A stretch of 64,000 nucleotides of DNA. It comes from CAVXHQ01 sp963789535 (GTDB lineage Bacteria > Pseudomonadota > Alphaproteobacteria > Rhodobacterales > Rhodobacteraceae). Below, one piece after another: positions 56,999 through 64,000 of this stretch. A program made the translations under genes and the position numbers. Below the pieces are notes generated by a model. That model saw only the letters and a program-made list of their open reading frames with translations. It ran no database searches and was not told the DNA's origin. The stretch's first letter is position 1. Each line of letters begins with the position of its first letter. Location: the NCBI GenBank assembly GCA_963789535.1, contig CAWBKU010000005.1:434001-498000 (forward strand). Direction: 5' to 3'.

Positions 56999-57879
56999 CC
57001 GACAAGACCGCCCGCCCCCGTGGCCTTGGCCGTGGCCTCTCCGCCCTCATGGCCGACGTCACGACCGATACTGGCGCCGACCGTCCGCGACGGCCAGATC
57101 TGGCCGTTCCGATCGAAAACCTGCACGCGAACCCCGATCAGCCCCGCCGGAGCTTCGATGACGGGCCGCTTGCCGAACTCGCCAATTCGATCCGCGAAAA
57201 GGGCATCATCCAGCCCCTGATCGTCCGCCCCCTGCCAGGGCGCGAAGGGCATTACCAGATCGTCGCCGGTGAACGACGCTGGCGTGCCGCACAGATCGCG
57301 CAACTGCATCAGGCGCCGGTCCTCATCCGGCCCTATACCGACACCGAAGTCCTCGAAGTCGCGATCATCGAGAATATCCAGCGCGCCGACCTCAACGCCA
57401 TCGACGAGGCCGCCGGTTATCGTCAGTTGATGGACCGCTTCGGGCATACTCAGGATCAGCTTGGCACCGCCCTCGGCAAAAGCCGCAGCCACATCGCAAA
57501 TCTCCTGCGCCTGCTCACCCTCCCTGACGAGGTTCAGGCCCATGTCGTCGCCGGATATCTTTCGGCCGGACATGCCCGTGCCCTCGTTGGTCACCCCGAG
57601 GCCGTGCGCCTCGCCCAGCGCGTGATTGCCGACAAATTATCCGTTCGAGAGACCGAACGTCTTGCCAAGGCTCCAGTCGACCAGAAGCGGTCGACACGTT
57701 CCGGCGCACCGGCCCAAAAGGACGCCGACACGTTGCAGATAGAACAGGAACTCACTGCCACCCTGCATATGACGGTCCGGATCGACCATGCGCCGGGGGG
57801 CGAGGGGGGCAAGGTCACGTTGGTCTACCGCTCCCTCGAACAATTGGATGACCTTCTCAGGACGCTATCGGGCGGCTAA
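56995..57879 (+). CDS. parB: chromosome partitioning protein ParB
   Basis: A 294-residue CTPase/DNA clamp loaded at parS. The N-terminal RPRGLGRGLSALM is a ParA-stimulating segment. Nucleotide motifs are NPDQPRRSFDD and GERRWRAAQIAQL, then ENIQRADLNAIDEAAGYRQL. The HTH is LGKSRSHIANLLRLLTLPD. The C-terminal dimer domain ends at GGKVTLVYRSLEQLDDLL. Ends 4 bp into convergent hemW. Confidence 0.97.
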   Translation: MTDKTARPRGLGRGLSALMADVTTDTGADRPRRPDLAVPIENLHANPDQPRRSFDDGPLAELANSIREKGIIQPLIVRPLPGREGHYQIVAGERRWRAAQIAQLHQAPVLIRPYTDTEVLEVAIIENIQRADLNAIDEAAGYRQLMDRFGHTQDQLGTALGKSRSHIANLLRLLTLPDEVQAHVVAGYLSAGHARALVGHPEAVRLAQRVIADKLSVRETERLAKAPVDQKRSTRSGAPAQKDADTLQIEQELTATLHMTVRIDHAPGGEGGKVTLVYRSLEQLDDLLRTLSGG

Positions 57880-59045
57880 TCCCCGAGCAGGCGGCGCAGG
57901 ATCGCGTTCAGAAGCGGCCTTCCCCTCGCTGTAACCGACAGGATGCCATCCCGCACGCAAACCAGCGAAAGTTCTTCCAAGTATTTGATATTACTAGTGT
58001 AAAATCCGGTTTCCCGCGCGTCGATCCGTTCCAGCGCGATGCCTTCCCGCAGCCGCAGTCCCATCAGGAGGAGTTCCTGATTCCGTTCCTGCGTCTTCAA
58101 TGTCACCCGCGTCTCGGCGCCGCCTGCCGCTTCTGCCGCGAGCCATGCTCCCGGCGCCCGCACTGCCTCGGTGGCATACCGGACATCGCCCAGCGTGAGG
58201 CGCCCATGCGCGCCCGGCCCTACACCCGCATAGTCCCCGCCCCGCCAATAGACCAGGTTGTGCCGCGATTCCGCCCCCGCCCGCGCGTGATTCGACACCT
58301 CATAGGACGGCAGTCCCGCCGCCTCGGTTCGCACTTGCGTCACCTCCCACAGGTCTGCCGCCAAATCCTCCCCCGGCAACCCGCGCAACCGACCGGCGGC
58401 ATGACGCGCCCCGAAGGCCGTGCCCTCCTCGACCGTCAGTTGATAGAGCGACAGATGATCCGGCTCCAGCGACAGCGCCCGGTCGAGTTCTGCCGCCCAG
58501 GCGGCGACGCTCTGATCCTGCCGCGCATAGATGAGGTCGAAGCTCACCCTGTCGAACACCGACCGCGCCACATCGAACGCCGCCATTGCCTCCGCCGCCG
58601 TGTGCAATCGCCCCAACGCCCGCAGGTCCGCGTCGTTCATCGCCTGCATCCCCATCGACACCCGGTTCACGCCGGCATCGCGATAGGCCGCGAAACGGCC
58701 GGCCTCGATACTCCCCGGATTCGCCTCGAGCGTCACCTCGATGTCGTTGGCCATCGGCCAGGTCGCGCGCACGGTCTCCAGAACGCGCTCGACCACGAAG
58801 GGCTCCATCAGGCTGGGCGTGCCGCCGCCAAAGAACACAGACCCCAGAACGCGGCCGACCGTCTCCTGCCCCAACCTCCCGATCTCGCGCGCAAAGGCTT
58901 CCGCCCAGCGCCGCTGATCGACCCGTGCACTCACATGCGAGTTGAAATCGCAGTAGGGACATTTCGACTGGCAGAACGGCCAATGCACATAGAGGCCAAA
59001 GCCGCCGTGGCGCCAGTCCTCGACCGGTTCAGGCAAAGCACGCAC
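57876..59045 (-). CDS. hemW: radical SAM haem chaperone HemW
   Basis: A 389-residue radical SAM protein from a GTG at 59045, overlapping rdgB. The cluster-binding CxxxCxxC is in FCQSKCPYCDFNSH, preceded by LYVHWPF. SVFFGGGTPSLM and the HemW-type HNLVYWRGGDYAGVGPGAHG are clear. HemW inserts or delivers haem and was often misnamed coproporphyrinogen oxidase. The C-terminal HemN-like winged domain is present. Confidence 0.93.
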   Translation of the reverse strand: MRALPEPVEDWRHGGFGLYVHWPFCQSKCPYCDFNSHVSARVDQRRWAEAFAREIGRLGQETVGRVLGSVFFGGGTPSLMEPFVVERVLETVRATWPMANDIEVTLEANPGSIEAGRFAAYRDAGVNRVSMGMQAMNDADLRALGRLHTAAEAMAAFDVARSVFDRVSFDLIYARQDQSVAAWAAELDRALSLEPDHLSLYQLTVEEGTAFGARHAAGRLRGLPGEDLAADLWEVTQVRTEAAGLPSYEVSNHARAGAESRHNLVYWRGGDYAGVGPGAHGRLTLGDVRYATEAVRAPGAWLAAEAAGGAETRVTLKTQERNQELLLMGLRLREGIALERIDARETGFYTSNIKYLEELSLVCVRDGILSVTARGRPLLNAILRRLLGD

Positions 59046-59637
59046 TGACGAGGCGTTCGAACGCCTTCGCGCGGTGGGAAATACGGTTCTTGTCCCATCG
59101 GTCCATCTCGCCAAAGGTCACGTCGAACCCCTCCGGCTGAAAGATCGGGTCATACCCATGCCCCAGCACCCCCCGCATCGGCCAGACCAGCCGCCCCGGC
59201 ATCGTGCCCTCGAACACCTCGTCGTGCCCATCCGGCCAGGCGAGCACCAGCGTGCAGCAAAACCGCGCCAGACGCGGCTCCGGCGCGCCGATTGCCTCGA
59301 GTTCTTCATGCGCCCGCGTCATCGCCAGAACGAAATTTCGCCCCTCCGGGGTCTCGGCCCAATCGGCGGTCTGCACCCCCGGCCTGCCGCCCAGCGCGTC
59401 GATCTCGATCCCCGAATCGTCGGCCAGCGCAGTCAGCCCCGTCGCCCGCGCCGCCGCGTGCGCCTTGATCCGCGCATTGCCGACGAACGTGGATTCGGTC
59501 TCCTCCGGCTCCGGCAGCCCGTGATCCGCGTTCGAGGTCAGCGCCACCCCAAACGGCGCCAGCAGCGCCGCGATCTCCTCGAGCTTGCCCGCGTTATGCG
59601 TCGCAACGACCAGCCTGTCGCCGTCAAACCGCCGCAT
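59029..59637 (-). CDS. rdgB: XTP/dITP diphosphatase (RdgB)
   Basis: A 202-residue Ham1/RdgB pyrophosphatase removing deaminated purine nucleotides. LVVATHNAGKLEEIAALLAP is the nucleotide-binding start. TFVGNARIKAHAAARATG, ALADDSGIEIDALGGRPGV, and the closing GHGYDPIFQPEGFDVTFGEM and NRISHRAKAFERL are typical. Overlaps rph by 14 bp. Confidence 0.95.
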   Translation of the reverse strand: MRRFDGDRLVVATHNAGKLEEIAALLAPFGVALTSNADHGLPEPEETESTFVGNARIKAHAAARATGLTALADDSGIEIDALGGRPGVQTADWAETPEGRNFVLAMTRAHEELEAIGAPEPRLARFCCTLVLAWPDGHDEVFEGTMPGRLVWPMRGVLGHGYDPIFQPEGFDVTFGEMDRWDKNRISHRAKAFERLVSACFA

Positions 59638-60340
59638 CGACCGCCGCCATCTGCGCCACAGCCAGTGCCGCCGCCCCCGCCTCCGCCAGATCGAGCAGCC
59701 CGGACATCTGCGTCCGCGTGAACGTCGCCCCCTCCGCCGACATCTGCACCTCGATGAGCCTGCCGCCGGTCAGCACGAAGTTCCCGTCGACGCCCGCCTC
59801 GCTGTCCTCGGGATAGTCGAGGTCCAGAACCTCTTGCCCCGCATAGACCCCGCAACTTACCGCCGACACCGGATCGATCAGCGGATTCGACGTAATCAAC
59901 CGCGCCTTCAGCAACTTTTCCACCGCAAGCCGCAGCGCCACCCATCCGCCGGTGATCGCCGCACAGCGGGTGCCGCCGTCCGCCTGGATCACGTCGCAGT
60001 CCACGACGATCTGCCGCTCGCCGAGGGCCACCCGGTCGACGCCGGCCCGCAGGGCCCGCCCGATCAGCCGCTGGATCTCCTGCGTCCGCCCGCTCTGGCT
60101 CGTCTTCGCCTCGCGCCGCATCCGCGTATGCGTGGCGCGCGGCAGCATCCCGTATTCCGCCGTCACCCAGCCGAGGCCGGAATTCTTCAGGAACGGCGGC
60201 ACCTTCTCGTCGATCGACGCCGTGCATAGAACATGGGTGTCGCCGACCCGGATCAGGCACGAGCCCTCGGCATGGCGCGTCACGCCGGTCTCGATCGTCA
60301 CGGGGCGCATTTCGTCCGTCTTGCGGCCAGAGGGGCGCAT
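59624..60340 (-). CDS. rph: ribonuclease PH
   Basis: A 238-residue phosphorolytic 3'-5' RNase that trims tRNA. MRPSGRKTDEMRPVTIETGV is the family start at 60340. GLGWVTAEYGMLPRATHTR, QEIQRLIGRALRAGVD, QADGGTRCAAITGGWVAL and VDGNFVLTGGRLIEVQ are core motifs. The upstream open frame is an artefact. Divergent from hrcA. Confidence 0.95.
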   Translation of the reverse strand: MRPSGRKTDEMRPVTIETGVTRHAEGSCLIRVGDTHVLCTASIDEKVPPFLKNSGLGWVTAEYGMLPRATHTRMRREAKTSQSGRTQEIQRLIGRALRAGVDRVALGERQIVVDCDVIQADGGTRCAAITGGWVALRLAVEKLLKARLITSNPLIDPVSAVSCGVYAGQEVLDLDYPEDSEAGVDGNFVLTGGRLIEVQMSAEGATFTRTQMSGLLDLAEAGAAALAVAQMAAVDAAV

Positions 60341-60418
60341 CGCATCATCCTTATCCGGTTTCCCGCCCCGATTACGCCCTGTGCCCGGCATTTCCAACCC
60401 CGGTGGCCCGCCTTGGCG

Positions 60419-60446
60419 TTGACGCCGCTGCGGCAATGGTTTTACT
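60419..60446 (+). promoter_or_regulatory. candidate promoter of hrcA
   Basis: TTGACG (60419-60424) and TTTACT (60441-60446) are 16 bp apart, 35 bp before the hrcA start. The -10 is a weak match. No CIRCE repeat is visible here. Confidence 0.35.
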
Positions 60447-60481
60447 TGCCCCGCCCCTCTGCATAGGCCGCGACCGTTCCA

Positions 60482-61555
60482 ATGCCCGACCGACCCGCCC
60501 TCATCCCGCAGACCCCGCGCCTCGACGACATGTCCGAGCGGTCGCGCGAGGTGTTCCGCCGCGTCGTCGAGGGCTATCTCGAGAGTGGTCAGCCCGTCGG
60601 ATCCCGCACCCTGACCCGCACGCTTTCCGAACAGGTGAGTGCGGCGACGATCCGCAACGTCATGCAGGATCTCGAGTTCATGGGCCTCCTCGGCAGTCCG
60701 CACGTCAGCGCGGGCCGTATCCCGACCCAGGCGGGCCTGCGGATGTTCGTCGACGGACTCCTCGAGGTGGGCGACCTGACCGGCGAGGATCGGGCGCGGC
60801 TCGACGAGATGGGCGGCCCGAACACGGCGGATGTCCCGGCCCTGCTCGACCGGATCGGCAGCACGCTCTCGGGCATCACCCAGGGCGCGAGCCTCGTCCT
60901 CACGCCCAAGCACGAGGCGCCGATCCGCCATATCGAGTTCGTGTCCCTCGGACCCGACCGCGCCCTCGTCGTCCTCGTCTTTGCCGACGGCCACGTCGAG
61001 AATCGCCTCTTTACCCCGCCGCCCGGCCAGACCCCCTCCTCGATGCGCGAGGCCGCGAACTTCCTCAACGCACTCGCCGAGGGCCGGACCCTGTCGGAAC
61101 TGTCGGTCGCGATCACCCACGAGATCGCGACCCGCAGGCAAGAGATCGACAGCCTCGCCGCCGACCTCGTCGAACAGGGCCTCGTCACCTGGGTCAACGA
61201 GGGCGAGCCGCAGGAACGTCTGATCGTGCGCGGGCGGGGCAACCTGCTCGACGAGGGCGGCGATATCGAACGGATCCGCACGCTGTTCGACGATCTCGAG
61301 CGCAAGCGCGACATCTCCGCCTTCCTCGAACTGGCCGAGAGCGGCGAGGGCGTGCGCATCTTTATCGGGTCCGAGACGAAACTCTTCTCGCTTTCGGGTT
61401 CCTCTCTGGTGGTTTCTCCTTATATGAACGCCGACCGCAAGATCATCGGCGCCGTCGGCGTCATCGGGCCCACGCGGCTCAATTACGGGCGTATCGTGCC
61501 CATCGTGGACTACACAGCACAGCTCGTCGGGCGGCTCATCGCCGACCGCAACTGA
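60482..61555 (+). CDS. hrcA: heat-inducible transcription repressor HrcA
   Basis: A 357-residue repressor of groESL-type heat-shock genes, binding CIRCE. The N-terminal winged HTH has RSREVFRRVVEGYLESGQPV and VSAATIRNVMQDLEFMGLL. The GAF-like core follows, and the C-terminal end has IGAVGVIGPTRLNYGRIVPIVDY, typical of HrcA. It heads the hrcA-grpE pair. Confidence 0.96.
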   Translation: MPDRPALIPQTPRLDDMSERSREVFRRVVEGYLESGQPVGSRTLTRTLSEQVSAATIRNVMQDLEFMGLLGSPHVSAGRIPTQAGLRMFVDGLLEVGDLTGEDRARLDEMGGPNTADVPALLDRIGSTLSGITQGASLVLTPKHEAPIRHIEFVSLGPDRALVVLVFADGHVENRLFTPPPGQTPSSMREAANFLNALAEGRTLSELSVAITHEIATRRQEIDSLAADLVEQGLVTWVNEGEPQERLIVRGRGNLLDEGGDIERIRTLFDDLERKRDISAFLELAESGEGVRIFIGSETKLFSLSGSSLVVSPYMNADRKIIGAVGVIGPTRLNYGRIVPIVDYTAQLVGRLIADRN

Positions 61556-61577
61556 CAGGACGAAAGCAGAGAAGAAC

Positions 61578-62147
61578 ATGGCCAAGCAGGATCCCGACCT
61601 CCCCTCCCTCGACGACCTCGTCGCCGAGGCCGATGAGCCCGATTTCGAGTTTGCGGACGACGCAGACACCGAGGCCGTCGATCCCGTCGCGGCCCTGACT
61701 GCCGAGCGCGACGATTTCCGCGACCGGTTCATGCGTGCGCTCGCCGATGCCGAGAATACCCGCAAACGGGCCGACCGCGACCGGCGCGAGGCCGAGAACT
61801 ACGGCGGCTCGCGGCTCGCGCGCGACCTGCTGCCGGTCTACGACAACCTGCGCCGGGCGCTGGACGCCATCGCCGAGGATCAGCGGGCCGCGCAGGCCGC
61901 GCTGATCGAGGGGATCGAGCTGACGATGCGCGAGTTGATCTCGGTGTTCAAGAAGCACGGGATCGACCCCATCGTCCCCGAACCCGGCGACAGGTTCGAC
62001 CCGCAACTGCACCAGGCGATGTTCGAGGCGGCCCTGCCCGGCACCCGCGCCGGCGAGATCATCCAGGTGATGACCGAAGGGTTCATGCTGCACGACCGCC
62101 TGCTGCGCCCCGCGCAGGTCGGCGTCTCCTCGACCCCCGCCAGCTAG
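61578..62147 (+). CDS. grpE: nucleotide exchange factor GrpE
   Basis: A 189-residue co-chaperone releasing ADP from DnaK. An acidic N-terminus leads to a coiled coil (AALTAERDDFRDRFMRALAD), then the GrpE signature FKKHGIDPIVPEPGDRFDPQ and the beta domain ending EGFMLHDRLLRPAQVGVS. 22 bp after hrcA, so co-transcribed. Confidence 0.96.
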   Translation: MAKQDPDLPSLDDLVAEADEPDFEFADDADTEAVDPVAALTAERDDFRDRFMRALADAENTRKRADRDRREAENYGGSRLARDLLPVYDNLRRALDAIAEDQRAAQAALIEGIELTMRELISVFKKHGIDPIVPEPGDRFDPQLHQAMFEAALPGTRAGEIIQVMTEGFMLHDRLLRPAQVGVSSTPAS

Positions 62148-62210
62148 CGAGAGCTTCGCCCGCCACCAATCGTCGCGTCGCCCGAGAGGGCGGCCCGGTG
62201 CCGTTGGCGC

Positions 62211-62235
62211 GGAACCAATCCTCACGCCTGCCGTT
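62211..62235 (+). promoter_or_regulatory. EcfG-type general-stress promoter
   Basis: GGAAC (62211-62215), 16 bp, then CGTT (62232-62235): exact match to the alphaproteobacterial EcfG sigma-factor consensus GGAAC-N16/17-CGTT. It points at the three-gene membrane-stress cluster beginning 125 bp downstream. Confidence 0.8.
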
Positions 62236-62359
62236 GTAAACGTGAACGACCGTCAGAGACGACGGCGGAACCGAAAACCGTCAACACCTGCGCCGACACG
62301 GCAAGGGGGCTTCCCGGAGCGCCCGAAGTGCGTTCGGCCAATTGCGAAGGACCACGACC

Positions 62360-62920
62360 ATGGCGAATTCCGACATCAAGACGGTCAAACCGACCGCGGA
62401 CGCGGTAAGGCGCGACGTCGAGGACGCCGCAGAAAGCGTCGGCGACTACGCCCGCAACAAGGCCGACGAACTCAAATCCGAGGGATCGCGCCTGTTGCAG
62501 GAAGGCAAGGAAAAGGCAACCCGCCTCGCCTCGGATGCCTACGAGAGTGCGAAATCCGAAGCCGACAGCCGTGTGCACGAGGCCCGCGGCAGCGCGGCCG
62601 ACGAGGTCGACGACTTTGCCAGCGGCCTGCGCAAGGCGGCCTCGACGACCCGCGACGGCTCGATCCAGGCACAGGCATTCGGACAACTCGCCGACATCGT
62701 TGCCGATTTCTCCGACAACATCCGCGACAAGGATCTGTCCCAGATCGCGAGCGACGTCGCCGGATATGCCCGTCAGCGCCCGCTCCTCTTTCTCGGCGCC
62801 GCGGCCCTCGCCGGCTTTGCGATCACACGCTTCGCCAAGGCGTCCGCCGGCCCGGCGCACCGCTCCGACGGCAGCCATGCCGACCATTCGGGGGCCACGA
62901 TGTCGCGGGGGCATGTGTGA
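62360..62920 (+). CDS. YqjD/ElaB-like (DUF883-type) membrane-anchored stress protein
   Basis: A 186-residue protein from the ATG at 62360. A long charged helix rich in Ala, Lys and Glu (KSEGSRLLQEGKEKATRLAS) with heptad-like spacing is followed by one C-terminal hydrophobic segment (PLLFLGAAALAGFAITRF) and a His/Ser tail. This matches the YqjD/ElaB layout, in which the tail anchors the protein in the membrane. Driven by the EcfG-type promoter upstream, so probably stress-induced. Function in detail unknown. Confidence 0.75.
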   Translation: MANSDIKTVKPTADAVRRDVEDAAESVGDYARNKADELKSEGSRLLQEGKEKATRLASDAYESAKSEADSRVHEARGSAADEVDDFASGLRKAASTTRDGSIQAQAFGQLADIVADFSDNIRDKDLSQIASDVAGYARQRPLLFLGAAALAGFAITRFAKASAGPAHRSDGSHADHSGATMSRGHV

Positions 62921-63351
62921 TGGACGACCGTATGCATGACCCCGATCCCGGCGCGACACGCAACGCGCGCGGCCCGGGCATCGGCGACCTTTTGTCCGCG
63001 ACGCTGAATAACGTGACCAACCTCGTGCGCGGCGAGATCGACCTTGCCCGCGCCGAGGTAAGCGAAAACCTGAACCGCGCCTTCATCGCACTGGGCCTGA
63101 TCGTCGTGGCGATCATCCTGACGATGCTGTCGCTCAATGTCCTGACGGTTGCCGTGGTCGCCGGTCTCACCAATCTCGGCCTCGACCCGGCCATCGCGGC
63201 GATCATCGTCGGCGGCGTCCTCGCCGTCGTCGCCGCAGTCCTGCTGCTCAAGGGCATCAACGATCTCAAGCTGTCGAGCCTCGCGCCGACACGCACCGCG
63301 CGCAACCTGCGCCGCGACGCCGCCGCCATCAAGGAGAGTTACAATGGATAA
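62920..63351 (+). CDS. holin-superfamily (DUF1469) membrane protein
   Basis: A 143-residue protein whose ATG overlaps the previous TGA by one base. An amphipathic N-terminus (GIGDLLSATLNNVTNLVRGEIDLARAEV) leads to two close transmembrane helices (FIALGLIVVAIILTMLSLNVL and AAIIVGGVLAVVAAVLLL) and a basic tail. The label phage holin is by fold only; the genes around it are not phage genes. Probably membrane upkeep under stress. Confidence 0.8.
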   Translation: MDDRMHDPDPGATRNARGPGIGDLLSATLNNVTNLVRGEIDLARAEVSENLNRAFIALGLIVVAIILTMLSLNVLTVAVVAGLTNLGLDPAIAAIIVGGVLAVVAAVLLLKGINDLKLSSLAPTRTARNLRRDAAAIKESYNG

Positions 63352-64000
63352 CGACACCAAATCCGCCCGCGAAATCGAACGCGACATCGAAAACGACCGC
63401 GCAAACCTTGCCCGGACCCTCGATCAGTTGAGCCACAAGCTCTCGCTCGACGGTCTGATGGGCGACGTCGGCAACTCGGTCAAGCGCAACAGCGGCGAGA
63501 TCGGGCGCGCCGTCACGCAAGCCGTGAAGGACAACCCCCTCGCCCTCGCGCTGACGACGGCGGGCATCGCATGGCTGTTCAGTGGCCAGACCGTCCGCCA
63601 GAAGGCCGCGGAATTCCGCTCCGACGCCCGCAGCGGAAGCACGCCGCCGATGCCCTATGACGCATCGCGCCGGATCGGCAGCGGGACCGCTCCCCGGCCG
63701 ACATGGGCCGTAGCAGAGGTTCAGCACCGGTCCCCGACCGCCTACGGCACGGACCCTTCGGACGATGGCGCGGGCATCGGGGCGCGGATCGCGAATGTCG
63801 CTTCGGATGCGAGGGACGGCGTCGTCTCTGCGGCTTCGCATGCAAAGGATGCGGTCGTCTCGGCGGCCCATTCGGTCGCCGACACCACGTCGCGCGCCGC
63901 AACCTCTGCGCAGCGACGCGCCCACGACCTGCGGGAGCAGTTGTCCTTCGACACCGAAGGTCTGTCCGAGGCCGCCCGCGAGCGGGTCATCGCCGCCCGG
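63344..64000 (+). CDS. DUF3618 membrane protein (continues past the right edge)
   Basis: Begins at an ATG at 63344, 8 bp inside the previous gene, and remains open to the edge (219 codons seen). The N-terminus is DUF3618 (SAREIERDIENDRANLARTL, LDGLMGDVG, NPLALALTTAGIAWLFSGQ), with one transmembrane helix at about residues 66-82. The rest is Ala/Ser-rich with repeated VSAASHAKD/VSAAHSVAD-like stretches. Third gene of the stress cluster. Function unknown. Confidence 0.82.
   Translation, partial: MDNDTKSAREIERDIENDRANLARTLDQLSHKLSLDGLMGDVGNSVKRNSGEIGRAVTQAVKDNPLALALTTAGIAWLFSGQTVRQKAAEFRSDARSGSTPPMPYDASRRIGSGTAPRPTWAVAEVQHRSPTAYGTDPSDDGAGIGARIANVASDARDGVVSAASHAKDAVVSAAHSVADTTSRAATSAQRRAHDLREQLSFDTEGLSEAARERVIAAR

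Noticed and set aside
60341..60481. CIRCE element before hrcA
   Set aside because: No TTAGCACTC-N9-GAGTGCTAA-like repeat is visible; HrcA targets are probably elsewhere.
62920..63351. A prophage, because one product is holin-like
   Set aside because: DUF1469 proteins occur widely as chromosomal membrane proteins, and no lysis, tail or integrase genes are nearby.

Overview
The window looks like the chromosome of a member of the Rhodobacterales (Alphaproteobacteria). The right 50 kb is very GC-rich and carries gene blocks typical of that order: regA/regB with ahcY, tsaE-amgK-murU-addB-addA-trxA-hslV, timA/Smr facing fxsA-secB, dnaQ-coaE-aroE-maf, hemJ-rho-mnmE-mnmG-rsmG-parA-parB, and hemW-rdgB-rph facing hrcA-grpE. 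Two perfect parS sites, and an intergenic region between maf and hemJ with DnaA-box-like and GANTC sites, suggest that this segment spans or adjoins the chromosomal origin. Genes on both sides of that region point away from it.

The first 13.6 kb is an accessory region with visibly lower GC. It ends exactly at a tRNA-Thr(CGT) gene (13609-13684). From left to right it holds the C-terminal part of a DUF2075 helicase, a membrane-anchored thermonuclease-like protein, two small exported proteins of unknown function, and then a compact element. The element consists of a P4-type tyrosine integrase, an AlpA/excisionase-like HTH protein, an AEP-PriCT2-SF3 primase-helicase, and a three-gene defence operon. 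The operon (8032-13197, minus strand) matches Detocs, the defence two-component system: a large sensor with a C-terminal histidine-kinase ATPase (DtcA), a lone receiver (DtcB), and a receiver fused to a nucleoside-phosphorylase fold (DtcC). In the known system DtcC is an ATP nucleosidase. The layout is that of a phage-satellite-like or integrative element with Detocs as cargo. A 41-bp copy of the 5' half of the tRNA lies 125 bp from the intact gene and looks like an integration scar.

The backbone from 13.9 kb runs as follows: hemY, a mitofilin-like protein and hemD (minus strand); tsaD-gpsA-EVE-DUF1761; DUF2853; a small histidine kinase/receiver pair; ahcY; HD hydrolase and GNAT; divergent regA/regB; a PAS protein; the tsaE-to-hslV block; DM13 facing a membrane protein; aldo/keto reductase-hslU; MFS; and then the origin-proximal blocks. 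The window ends in a membrane-stress cluster (YqjD-like, holin-like DUF1469, DUF3618) preceded by a textbook EcfG-type promoter, GGAAC-N16-CGTT.

Three housekeeping genes (tsaD, murU twice, mnmG) are each interrupted by single extra bases, always +1. Because two of these genes are normally essential or near-essential, I read them as probable sequence errors rather than real pseudogenes, but they are annotated as they stand.
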